A stretch of DNA of 64,000 nt. It comes from Planctomycetota bacterium (GTDB taxonomy: Bacteria > Planctomycetota > UBA1135 > GCA-002686595). The DNA lies in assembly GCA_029259595.1 (NCBI GenBank), contig JAJDEW010000103.1, positions 31,909 to 95,908 on the forward strand, written 5' to 3'. Positions within the stretch are counted from its first letter, which is position 1. Every line of letters begins with the position of its first letter. Both the position numbers and the translations under genes were made by a program. The notes beneath the pieces are model-generated. The model worked only from the letters and a program-made list of their open reading frames with translations, did no database searches and was not told where the DNA came from. Below are positions 52,066 through 60,001 of this stretch, in pieces.

Positions 52066-53019
52066 TCAGCGCACGGCGCGACGGCGCCAGGTGACGAGGG
52101 CGATGCCGACGAACAGGAGGCTCGCGGCCAGGAGAACGCTCGGTCCGAGCGTCTCGCCGAAGACCAGCACGCCACCGGCACCGGCGATGAGCGGCTGGAG
52201 GTAGATGAAGACCGCGGCCGTCGAGGCCGACACGCGCGCCAAGGCGATCATGTTCAGGAGGTAGGCGACGACCGTCGGGAAGACGAGGCTGTACCCGATC
52301 CCGAGCCAAGCTCGCTCGGAGAGTCCGGTCGGTGCGAGGTCCTGGCCGACGGCCAGGATCGGCGTGAAGACCAACGAGAGCACGAACACCCAGGCGATGA
52401 CGACCAGCGAGGGATAGCGCGCGAGGAGCGGCCGGACGAGGACGAGATAGCCCGCGTAGGCCGCGCAGTTCGTGACGATCAGAAGACTGCCGAGGAGCTC
52501 CTCGTCGCCCCCCGCCGAGAGGCCACCCGCGCCACGGGACAGGACCAGCACGATCGCGCCCGCCATCGCGATCCCGATCCCGGCGACGCGGCGCGGCAAG
52601 TAGCGCTCCTGGCGAAAGAGCATCGCCAGCGCGTAGGTGAAGACCGGGATCAGCGTGAACAACAGGCCCGAGTTCGTCACCGTCGTGCGCTTGACGCCCT
52701 CCAGGGCCAAGAACACGTTCACGAAGATGCCGAGGAAGGCACACACGAGGAGCCGTCCGAGGTCGGCGCGCGCGACGCGCAGGCGGCCGCGATAGAACAC
52801 CGCCGCGCAGCCGGACAGGACCAACGCTCCGAAGGCCATGCGCCAGACCGCCAGCGCGCGCGGCGTCGTCCCCGCTCCCTCGTCGAAGGCGAACTTGATG
52901 AAGACGGGGAAGGCTCCGAAGAAGAGCTGGACGAAGAACAGCGCCGCCACGCCCTCGACGCGGCGACGCAGCTCGCTGTCCCCTGCACCCTCCGCCTCGT
53001 TCGATTCCTCCGACTCCAT
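52066..53019 (-). CDS. EamA/DMT-superfamily transporter
   Basis: 317 residues from ATG 53019 (an ATG at 53073 is less likely because it overlaps the Nudix gene). Ten hydrophobic helices in two EamA repeats: first repeat FVQLFFGAFPVFIKFAF...WRMAFGALVLSG, second LIVTNCAAYAGYLVLVRPLL...VVAYLLNMIALARVSASTAAVFIYLQPLIAGAGGVLVFGETLG. The last segment is the typical EamA signature. It exports or imports a small metabolite; specificity is unknown. Convergent with the large ASPIC gene and divergent from the Nudix gene. Confidence 0.92.
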   Translation of the reverse strand: MESEESNEAEGAGDSELRRRVEGVAALFFVQLFFGAFPVFIKFAFDEGAGTTPRALAVWRMAFGALVLSGCAAVFYRGRLRVARADLGRLLVCAFLGIFVNVFLALEGVKRTTVTNSGLLFTLIPVFTYALAMLFRQERYLPRRVAGIGIAMAGAIVLVLSRGAGGLSAGGDEELLGSLLIVTNCAAYAGYLVLVRPLLARYPSLVVIAWVFVLSLVFTPILAVGQDLAPTGLSERAWLGIGYSLVFPTVVAYLLNMIALARVSASTAAVFIYLQPLIAGAGGVLVFGETLGPSVLLAASLLFVGIALVTWRRRAVR

Positions 53020-53057
53020 CGCTGGCGGAGCGTATCCGCACGAGGCACCCTGGGGGC

Positions 53058-53621
53058 ATGTCCGTTCCGTCACAGAATCGTCCGGAGGCCTGGGAGCTCG
53101 TAGCGAGCGAAGCCGGCCCCGACCTGCTCGTCGCCCGCGCCCGCTTCGATCACCTGCGCAACCCCCGGACCGGCGAGGTCCTGCGGCGAGTCGTGCTCGA
53201 CACGCGCGACTGGGTCAACGTCGTCGCCTTCGATGACGACGGCCGGCTGGTCGTGGTGCGACAGTACCGCTTCGGAACGGCCCGGATCACGACGGAGATC
53301 CCCGGCGGGGTGGTCGATCCGGGGGAGGAGCCGTTCGAGGCCGCGCGACGCGAGCTCCGCGAGGAGACCGGGCACACGTCCGAAGATTGGAGCCTTCTGG
53401 GCGTCGTCGAGCCCAATCCGGCCTTCCACGACAACCGTTGCTGGCACTACCTCGCGCGCGGGGCCCGACGGACGCACGAGCTCGAGCTGGATCCGGGCGA
53501 AGACATCGTGGTCGACCTGCTCGGCCCGGAGGCGGTCCGCGAAGGGCTGGCATCGGGTGAGATCAATCACTCCCTCGTCGTGAGCGCCCTGAGCCGCGTG
53601 TTGGACCTGCGCACGGTTTAG
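53058..53621 (+). CDS. Nudix hydrolase (ADP-ribose pyrophosphatase-like)
   Basis: 187 residues. The Nudix box is complete: GGVVDPGEEPFEAARRELREETGH (Gx5Ex7REUxEExGU). VVVRQYRFGTARITTEIPGG just before it is the ADP-ribose pyrophosphatase (NudF/MutT-like) pattern, and VEPNPAFHDNRCWHYLARGARR after the box fits the same group. It would hydrolyse ADP-ribose or another nucleoside diphosphate-X. Its TAG stop (53619-53621) is the first three bases of repeat copy C. Confidence 0.92.
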   Translation: MSVPSQNRPEAWELVASEAGPDLLVARARFDHLRNPRTGEVLRRVVLDTRDWVNVVAFDDDGRLVVVRQYRFGTARITTEIPGGVVDPGEEPFEAARRELREETGHTSEDWSLLGVVEPNPAFHDNRCWHYLARGARRTHELELDPGEDIVVDLLGPEAVREGLASGEINHSLVVSALSRVLDLRTV

Positions 53622-53783
53622 CAGCCCGCCGAAAAGGTCATCCGCCGCGCTGCACGCGGCCGGGAGGCCCGGCGGGTGCGCGAGAACGCAGGCGAATCGG
53701 TCGATTCGGCGAGGCTCTCGTGTGCCGGCCGGGCTTTCCGGACGCATACAGCGCGCCGGATGACTTTTTCATCAGGCTGCTAG
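53619..53783 (+). repeat. Full-length inverted-repeat element (copy C)
   Basis: 165 bp from TAGCAGCCCGCCGAAAAGGTCATCCG to CGGATGACTTTTTCATCAGGCTGCTA. The arms pair with four mismatches. The interior is nearly the same as copy D: CCGGGAGGCCCGGC, CGAATCGGTCGATTCG (hairpin), GGCGAGGCTCTCGTGTGCCG, GCCGGGCTTTCCGGACGCAT. It occupies most of the first 160 nt of the 409-bp gap after the Nudix gene. Confidence 0.9.
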
Positions 53784-54030
53784 ACCCGCTGTCGGAGCCC
53801 GTCTGCCGAAGGCCAGGACCGGCGATAGAACGGGCGGCGGAGGCGAGCTAGACTGCCCGAGTCCGGGCGCGGGGGGCGCAGTGCTCCGGCCTGGCCCGCG
53901 GCCGCGGTCCAGGCGTTCCCCGAGCACGCTCCGTGGCTCCTGCGGGCAAGCGGACACCTCTGCGGAGCCTCACGCGCGCGCCGCCGGCGCAGCCCGAAGC
54001 TCGAACTCCGAACGGAATCCAGGGAACCCC
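53784..54030. other. Intergenic region before the DUF885 gene
   Basis: Leader of the DUF885 gene. An AGGGAA sequence sits just before ATG 54031 and is a fair ribosome-binding site. The remaining ~230 nt are very GC-rich with no recognisable regulatory element or gene. Confidence 0.4.
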
Positions 54031-56055
54031 ATGCTCCTCCATCGTCGACTCTCCCCTTCCCGCTCGCGCGCCGGCGCCGCCGCCCGGCTGGCCCTCCCGC
54101 TCGTTCTCCTGGTGCCGGCCTGCGAGACGCTGACCGTCCCGCCGCCCGAGGAGCTGCAGCTGTGGGACGATGCCTCCGCCGGCGTGGCGAACCGAGAGCT
54201 GGCGAGGCTGTGCGACGAATACTGGAACGCCTGGCTCGCGCACGAACCGATTCAAGCGACCTATCTCGGGGATCCGCGCTTTCACGGCGACGTGACCGAC
54301 CAGGCGCTCCAGCCGCTCGACGAGTGGCGCCGAGAGCTCGAGGAGTTCTCACGCCGCTTGCGGACGATCGACCGGGGCGCGCTCACGGAGAGCGACAGCA
54401 TCACGCGCGAGATGCTGTCTTTCGAGCTCGAGAAGGAGCTCATGGCACTCGACATCGACGCGGTCGCCTGGCTGGTCGATCCGCTCGAAGGGCCGCACAC
54501 CATGTTCTTGAACGTCACGGCGGTGCAGCCGACCGAGACGGCGCGCATGCGCCAACAGGTGATCGAGCGCTGGAGCAAGATCGACGGCTTCCTGCGTGTG
54601 AAGAGCCAGCACTTGCTGCGTGGCAAGCGCAAGGGCCGCGTCTCCTCGCGCAAGGCCGTCGAGAAGTCGATCCAACAGATTGACGCGATCCTCGCGACCG
54701 ATCCGTTCGACAGCCCCTTCGTCCAGATCGCGACCGGCGGCGGCAAGTGGGTGAAGCTGAAGCCGACCGAGTCCGTCGCGATGGTCGCCCACGAGCACCT
54801 CGGCGACGCACGCCGCCAGGGCGATCTGCGCAAGATCAACCTGCACCTGCAGGAGGGCCGCCGCCTCGCCGTCGGCACCCGCGTCCTGATCCCGGGGAAC
54901 GAGGATCGCCTGCCGGTCGAGCTCCGCGGGCGCTTCTTGTTCGACGCCTTGCACGCGACGGAAGATCAGATCTATCCGGCGCTGGCCTCTTACCGCGAAT
55001 TCCTGGCCGCGGAGATCCTGCCGGCCGCACGACCGGATACGCAACCGGGCCTGAAGTACCTGCCGGGCGGCGAGAGCGCCTACAGGAAGCTCATCCAGAC
55101 CTACACGTCCCTGCCCGCCAAGGAGTGCGACCCGAAGGCCATCCACGAGTTCGGGTTGGCGGAGGTCACGCGCATCCGCAACGAGATCGCCACGCTGGGC
55201 GAGCGCCTCTTCCAGACGCGCGACGTCTCCTTGATCCAGGAGCGTCTGCGCACGGACGCCGCCATGCACTTCCGGACGCGTGAGGAGGTCGCCGCCAAGG
55301 CGCGCGAGTCCCTGGCCCGGGCGGAGGCCGAGATCGGACGCTGGTTCGGACGGCTGCCCGTCGCCGGATGTCGGGTCGTCGAGATCCCGCGCCACGAAGA
55401 GAAGGACACGACGATCGCGTACTACCGCGAGCCCGCGGCGAACGGCACGCGACCGGGGACGTACTACATCAACACCTACAAGCCCGAGACGCGCCCGCGC
55501 TACGAAGCCGAAGTGCTCGCCTATCACGAGGCGATTCCCGGACATCACCTGCAGATCGCGATCGCGCAGGAGCTCGATGCCGTCCCGCTCTTCCGCCGCC
55601 ATGCCGGCTCGACCGCGTTCGTCGAAGGCTGGGCGCTGTACACCGAGCGGTTGTCCGACGAGATGGGACTCTACTCGGAGGACCTCGACCGCATGGGCGT
55701 CCTGTCGTTCGATGCCTGGCGCGCTTCGCGCCTCGTCGTCGACACCGGCATCCATGCCTTCGGCTGGAGCCGCGAGCGCGCGATCGCCTACCTGTTCGAG
55801 AACACGCTGCTCGCGAAGAACAACGTCGAGAACGAAGTCGATCGCTACATCGCGTGGCCCGGCCAGGCGCTCGCCTACAAGATCGGACAAAGGGAGTTCC
55901 TCGAGCTGCGCGAGCAGGCGCGCGAGGCACTGGGAGCGCGCTTCTCGTATCCCGAATTCCACGATCGCGTGCTCGAGAACGGCGCCCTCTCCCTGGCCGC
56001 CTTGCGCGGAGTCGTCGGTCGCTGGTTGGGGTTGCCGGAAGCTTCCACGCGCTGA
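54031..56055 (+). CDS. DUF885-family putative metallopeptidase lipoprotein
   Basis: 674 residues. Export signal with lipobox (LALPLVLLVPAC). The DUF885 fold is clear from AYHEAIPGHHLQIAIAQE (~residue 498), the HExxxHH metal motif of the family, from the preceding YYINTYKPETRPRYEAEVLAYHE, and from the later FVEGWALYTERLSDEMGLYSEDLDRMG and KIGQREFLELREQAREALG. An N-terminal helical half starts LARLCDEYWNAWLAHEPIQATYLGDPRFHGDV. Family members are predicted periplasmic zinc peptidases related in shape to M32/M2 enzymes. The sigma factor gene follows after 82 nt. Confidence 0.9.
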   Translation: MLLHRRLSPSRSRAGAAARLALPLVLLVPACETLTVPPPEELQLWDDASAGVANRELARLCDEYWNAWLAHEPIQATYLGDPRFHGDVTDQALQPLDEWRRELEEFSRRLRTIDRGALTESDSITREMLSFELEKELMALDIDAVAWLVDPLEGPHTMFLNVTAVQPTETARMRQQVIERWSKIDGFLRVKSQHLLRGKRKGRVSSRKAVEKSIQQIDAILATDPFDSPFVQIATGGGKWVKLKPTESVAMVAHEHLGDARRQGDLRKINLHLQEGRRLAVGTRVLIPGNEDRLPVELRGRFLFDALHATEDQIYPALASYREFLAAEILPAARPDTQPGLKYLPGGESAYRKLIQTYTSLPAKECDPKAIHEFGLAEVTRIRNEIATLGERLFQTRDVSLIQERLRTDAAMHFRTREEVAAKARESLARAEAEIGRWFGRLPVAGCRVVEIPRHEEKDTTIAYYREPAANGTRPGTYYINTYKPETRPRYEAEVLAYHEAIPGHHLQIAIAQELDAVPLFRRHAGSTAFVEGWALYTERLSDEMGLYSEDLDRMGVLSFDAWRASRLVVDTGIHAFGWSRERAIAYLFENTLLAKNNVENEVDRYIAWPGQALAYKIGQREFLELREQAREALGARFSYPEFHDRVLENGALSLAALRGVVGRWLGLPEASTR

Positions 56056-56137
56056 AGGCGGGCCGGGGCACCGCCAGCTTGGAAATGAGCGGAGCGGGCC
56101 CCCGGCACGGACTGGACCGACGTAAACTCGGGGGGCC

Positions 56138-56779
56138 GTGTCCCTCCGGGACCTTTCCTCTTCTTCGTACCCGTTCTTTTTCGTGACGCATTCCATCGAC
56201 CGTGAGTTCGACACGAACTCGAAGACCGAGTTCCTCATCCGAGGTGCGCGCTCCGGCAACAGCCAAGCCTGGGGCCACCTGTTCAAGCGCTACCACACGC
56301 TGCTCGAGGCGGTCGTCAGAATCCAAGTCCCCGGGTACGCCCGCGCGGCCTACGACGGCGACGACATCCTGCAACAGGCGTTCGCCTCGGCCTGGGAAAA
56401 GAGGGGGACCTTCAGCTATCGCGGCGAGCGCAGCTTCCGCAACTGGCTGCAGAGGATCATCGTCAACGAAGCCAACGAGATGTTGCGCAAGCGCGGGCGC
56501 GAGCCACGGCACAAGGAGATCGACTCCGACGTCCTGGCCAAGCAATCCCAGGAGCAGGAAACGCCCGACGAGCAGATGAGTCGACTGGAGGAGGAGGAGC
56601 GACTCATCGCGTGCCTCCGAGCCCTCAGCGAGCAGGATCAGGAGGTGCTCCTCATGCACCACTTCGAGAAGCTGAAGCTGACGGAGATCGCCGCGCTCCT
56701 GGAGCTCTCTCCCTCCGGTGCGAGAAAGCGCCGCTCCACCGCCTTGCAGCGACTGGCGACCTGCCTTGCGGGCTCATGA
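56138..56779 (+). CDS. ECF-type RNA polymerase sigma factor, kinase-linked
   Basis: 213 residues from GTG 56138, which has a GGGG-type ribosome site; GTG 56183 (VTHSIDREF) is an alternative. Region 2 is GNSQAWGHLFKRYHTLLEAVVRIQ...DGDDILQQAFASAWEKRGTFSYRGERSFRNWLQRIIVNEANEML, and region 4 is LSEQDQEVLLMHHFEKLKLTEIAALLELSPSGARKRRSTALQRL with the helix-turn-helix. The stop overlaps the ATG of a Ser/Thr kinase, the arrangement of planctomycete ECF factors thought to be switched by their kinases rather than by an anti-sigma factor. Confidence 0.93.
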   Translation: MSLRDLSSSSYPFFFVTHSIDREFDTNSKTEFLIRGARSGNSQAWGHLFKRYHTLLEAVVRIQVPGYARAAYDGDDILQQAFASAWEKRGTFSYRGERSFRNWLQRIIVNEANEMLRKRGREPRHKEIDSDVLAKQSQEQETPDEQMSRLEEEERLIACLRALSEQDQEVLLMHHFEKLKLTEIAALLELSPSGARKRRSTALQRLATCLAGS

Positions 56780-59130
56780 CCAGCGACCTGTCCGAACCCG
56801 AGCCGTCGATCGATGACCTCTTCGAGGCGTACATCGACGCACGCGAAGAGGACGAGGAGCCCGACGTCGAGGCATGGATCGCGCGGGCAGGGGCACGGGC
56901 CGAAGCGCTACGCCGGCGCATCCAGGACTACGAACACATCGCTTCCGTGGCCGACGAGATCGCCCGGCCTCGCGAAGCGGACCTGACCCAGGTCATCGGG
57001 CGCTACCACCTCGAGAGCCAGCTTGCCTCGGGCGGGACGGCCAAGATCTATCTGGCGCGCGACCCGCGGGTCGGACGCCAGGTCGTGATCAAGGTCTTCG
57101 ACCGGGTCACGGGTCTCGATCGCGACGAGCGCCAGTGGGTCCTCAACGAGGCGCGTGCGCTGGGCAAGCTCCAGCATCCGAACATCGTCGGCGTCCTGGA
57201 CGTGGGTGAAGAGAAGGACCGCGTCTACCTCGTGACCCAGCACCTCGCGGGGCCGACGCTCGCTCAGGTGATCGCCGCCCTGCGAGGCGAGGAGAAGGGC
57301 GAGCTCGAGACCGAGCAACGCGCCTTCGCCGAACGCTACAGGGAATGGCGCGCGCGCCTGGCTTGCCTCACGCGCATCTGCGACGCGGTTTCCTTCGTGC
57401 ACGAACGGGGCGTCGTCCACCGCGACCTGAAACCCGCCAACATCGTCTTCGACGAGGACGGCGAGCCGCGCCTGCTCGACTTCGGCATCTCGCACGTCGG
57501 CGCTTCGCACGAGGACGACGAGGACACGAACCTCGGCCTCACGCAGACCTTCACGGGTACGCCGGCCTACCTCGCGCCGGAGCAGATCGAAGACGAGGCC
57601 ATCGGCGCCGACCCGAAGACCGACCAGTTCTCGCTCGGCGTCATCGCGTACGAGTTCTTGGCCCTGAAGCAACCCTTCCAGCGCGGCCAGCGCACGCGGA
57701 CGATGCAGGCGATCGCCCTCGAGGCCCCCGAAGCGCTCCGCAAAGTCGCGCCGGAGCTCCCGCCGGACCTCGCCCTCGTCGTCATGCACGCGCTCGAGAA
57801 GGACCCGGTCGAGCGCTATCCGTCGGTGCGCACGTTCGCCGCGGACCTGACGGCCCTGCTGCAGGACACGCCGATCTCGATCCGGGCTCCGGGCCTCTGG
57901 CGCACAGCGTCCCTGTTCGTCAAGCGCCATCGGCGGCGGGTCCTCGCGGGAGCGAGCGGCGCCTTCGTCCTCGTCGCCTCCTTGATCGGAGCCTGGCTCT
58001 ACCTGGCCGCGCAAGACCGTGGCGACGTGGAGTCGAGCCTCCGCAGCACCCGACTCGCCAACCTGCACACCGCACGCGAACTCGCCCGCGCCGGCTCTCG
58101 CATCGGGCAGCTCGGGTCTCGTTCCAGGCAGCTCGACAGCCAGCTGAGCGCGGCCTTCTTTCCTGGCCTGGTCCAGCTCGCCGAACGCAGCTTGCAGGAG
58201 TGGGGAGAGCGCGTGCATGTCGCGGTGAGCGAAGCCGAAGTGCGCTCGGCCGAGGACGGGAGCCCCTTTACTTACACCGCCTGGAAGGAAACTCTCTTTC
58301 TCGAACAAGAGCTCCTGGCGGTTTGCACGCACGAGGACCACCGCCGTGGCTCGTTCGTCGTGCAAAACCCCGGGGAGGTTCGGCTGCTGAAGGCGCATCC
58401 CGCGCTGCCGGGCACCTGCCTGGAGAAGACCCGCCCCTTTCGAGAGATCGACAACATCGCGACGCCCGACCCCGGGTCCTATCGCATCCAGGTCTTGGCC
58501 CCGAACGGCTCGATCACCCGTCAGTGCGATTTTTGGTTCGAGGGTGGTTGGACCCCGCTCGTACGCCTGGACATCCCGCCCCCGCCAGCCGAAGTCTGGG
58601 AGCGAAGTCGCCCCGTCGCGCGCGGAAACGTGACCTTGGCCGAACCCCGGGATCCTTCCGCCGTCTGCGAGGTCGAGGTCGCATCGTTCCGGATCCTGCC
58701 GACGTTCGTCACGACCGGAGAGGTCCTGGAGTTCCTCGAGCTCGAGAAGAGAACGAGCCGCGGCACCCGCAATCTCGATTCGGATCATCCGGCGGTCACG
58801 ACGGCCGAGATCGCCGAAGCCTACTGCGCTGCGCTCGGCGGGCGCCTGCCCTCGGCCTTGGAGTTGCTACGCGCCCTGCAGGAGAACTGCATCGAACTGC
58901 CGTCGGAGAACGAGCGGATTCTTGGCGAGTTGATCGGCGACGTTTCGGCGAGTCAGCCCGCGGAATGGGGATGCATTGTCCGTCATTCGTTGCTCGTCGA
59001 CATGTCGATGCCAGGACAAGAAGGAGCCGCCTTCAACATGCTCAACATGGCACCGAAGGCTGAACGTGCCTCGTTCGATTCGAGCGCCGGAGAACTCTCC
59101 TTCCGGGTTTGCTACTCGACGAAAGACTGA
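56776..59130 (+). CDS. Transmembrane Ser/Thr protein kinase with SUMF1-like C-terminus
   Basis: 784 residues. A short helical N-terminus (~1-70, an acidic EEDEEPDVEAW segment) precedes a Hanks-type kinase (~75-370): glycine-loop LASGGTAKIYLA, VAIK-type VVIKVFD, catalytic loop HRDLKPANIVF (~215), DFG as LLDFGIS, and APE as YLAPEQI. A transmembrane helix (ASGAFVLVASLIGAWLYLAA, ~392) leads to an extracytoplasmic region with a beta-sandwich and a degenerate SUMF1/formylglycine-enzyme-like domain (VTTAEIAEAYCAALGGRLPSALELL ... SFRVCYSTKD). The external part probably senses ligands and the kinase acts on the overlapping sigma factor. Confidence 0.9.
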   Translation: MTSDLSEPEPSIDDLFEAYIDAREEDEEPDVEAWIARAGARAEALRRRIQDYEHIASVADEIARPREADLTQVIGRYHLESQLASGGTAKIYLARDPRVGRQVVIKVFDRVTGLDRDERQWVLNEARALGKLQHPNIVGVLDVGEEKDRVYLVTQHLAGPTLAQVIAALRGEEKGELETEQRAFAERYREWRARLACLTRICDAVSFVHERGVVHRDLKPANIVFDEDGEPRLLDFGISHVGASHEDDEDTNLGLTQTFTGTPAYLAPEQIEDEAIGADPKTDQFSLGVIAYEFLALKQPFQRGQRTRTMQAIALEAPEALRKVAPELPPDLALVVMHALEKDPVERYPSVRTFAADLTALLQDTPISIRAPGLWRTASLFVKRHRRRVLAGASGAFVLVASLIGAWLYLAAQDRGDVESSLRSTRLANLHTARELARAGSRIGQLGSRSRQLDSQLSAAFFPGLVQLAERSLQEWGERVHVAVSEAEVRSAEDGSPFTYTAWKETLFLEQELLAVCTHEDHRRGSFVVQNPGEVRLLKAHPALPGTCLEKTRPFREIDNIATPDPGSYRIQVLAPNGSITRQCDFWFEGGWTPLVRLDIPPPPAEVWERSRPVARGNVTLAEPRDPSAVCEVEVASFRILPTFVTTGEVLEFLELEKRTSRGTRNLDSDHPAVTTAEIAEAYCAALGGRLPSALELLRALQENCIELPSENERILGELIGDVSASQPAEWGCIVRHSLLVDMSMPGQEGAAFNMLNMAPKAERASFDSSAGELSFRVCYSTKD

Positions 59131-59494
59131 GTCTTTCTCCGCCGCTTCACGTTGCGGCGCATCCGACAACACGCCTCCTGTCTGCTTCGAGCAGCGGACT
59201 TCTGCACACCTCCGAACGCGGCTTCTTCACGTCGAATGAGTTGATTCGTGCGGTCCGTGGACGCACCGAACACGCGACGGGTTCCGTGAATTGAACGGGC
59301 TTGGAGCAGGTCCAGGAAGTCCTGGCGCGCACCCTTGAATCTTCTCCGGAGGCCGTCTTAGGAGAGCGGGCTCGGTTACCGGGAACGCGTCGCAGCGCGA
59401 ACCGAGCTCTACCGGTTCCCCTTCCTCGCAGGAAGTCAGCGATGAATTGTTCATCGCGGAACCACCTTGCCTTTGTTCCGTCCTGGAGAGAGCT
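59131..59494. other. Intergenic region before the orphan secreted protein
   Basis: 364 nt without a convincing gene and somewhat richer in A+T than its surroundings. It contains a small hairpin CTTCC-TCGCA-GGAAG (59421-59435), the palindrome listed separately, and GGAGAG as a ribosome-binding site (59483-59488) before ATG 59495. A promoter for 59495 is likely here but no clear -35/-10 pair was found. Confidence 0.5.
59439..59457. promoter_or_regulatory. Operator-like palindrome upstream of the orphan secreted protein
   Basis: GCGATGAA-TTG-TTCATCGC: perfect 8-bp arms with a 3-nt centre, 38 nt before the start codon. The spacing and AT centre fit a repressor site near the promoter or the ribosome site. 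No cognate regulator is identified. Confidence 0.4.
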
Positions 59495-59908
59495 ATGTTC
59501 GTCTTGAATCGTCGCTATGCATTCATCCCCTTGGTCTGCCTTTCGCTTCTGACTTCGAGTGTCAACACGACACAGACTCCTTCTATCGAGATCGGGCTGA
59601 CGGTCTACGATCCTGATCGTTTGGACGAACCCGGTGCGACACCTGAGATCACTCTGGTCCTCGCCGCGCTCGACGAACTGGATCTGGACTCCCTCGGGAC
59701 GAACGCCGACCTGGTTCTCGAAGAGCACCTGAACGAGGCCTTCCCGCTGATGGTCTCGGCGAAGGCGCTGACACCGATCTACCGCTACGTTTACGACCCC
59801 GCCGAGCACGAATGGACCTGGGTCTGCTTCGAATCCTTCACCTTCACGCTCGGGCTCAAGGCCGGAGTGAATGTGATCGTCGCCCTGCAGATCCAGCGTC
59901 TGCTTTGA
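59495..59908 (+). CDS. Small secreted protein of unknown function
   Basis: 137 residues with a good ribosome-binding site (GGAGAG, 6 nt before ATG) and a signal peptide (AFIPLVCLSLLTSSVNT). The mature part is acidic and beta-rich (IEIGLTVYDPDRLDEPG, ITLVLAALDELDLDSLG), with a C-terminal FTFTLGLKAGVNVIVALQIQ that may be a membrane-active or beta-structured end. No family recognised. It lies alone between the kinase gene and the FAD gene and has a slightly less GC-rich 5' half than its neighbours, which could reflect recent acquisition. Confidence 0.72.
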   Translation: MFVLNRRYAFIPLVCLSLLTSSVNTTQTPSIEIGLTVYDPDRLDEPGATPEITLVLAALDELDLDSLGTNADLVLEEHLNEAFPLMVSAKALTPIYRYVYDPAEHEWTWVCFESFTFTLGLKAGVNVIVALQIQRLL

Positions 59909-59921
59909 GCTCGACCCGACG

Positions 59922-59955
59922 CTGCGCTCCAGCCCGAAACGGGGCCGGAGCGCAG
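59922..59955 (+). terminator. Terminator-like hairpin after the orphan secreted protein
   Basis: CTGCGCTCC (59922-59930) pairs perfectly with GGAGCGCAG (59947-59955), with an additional inner GCCC/GGGC stem; the loop is GAAACG. It starts 14 nt after the stop codon. No T-run follows. Confidence 0.55.
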
Positions 59956-60001
59956 CGCAGGTCGTTCCGGTTTCGCTTCTCCATGCGCTATCCTGAGCTG
60001 C

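Noticed and set aside
48444..52181. Long minus-strand open frame opposite the TPR/FG-GAP/ASPIC protein
   Set aside because: Composition is typical of an antisense shadow (runs of R, V, D), no domain, and the plus strand carries a signal peptide and FG-GAP motifs.
53070..53747. Minus-strand open frame starting in copy C, sharing a peptide with one at 63968
   Set aside because: The shared peptide (MRPESPAGTREPRR..) is only the translation of the repeat element; the rest is the shadow of the Nudix or thiC genes.
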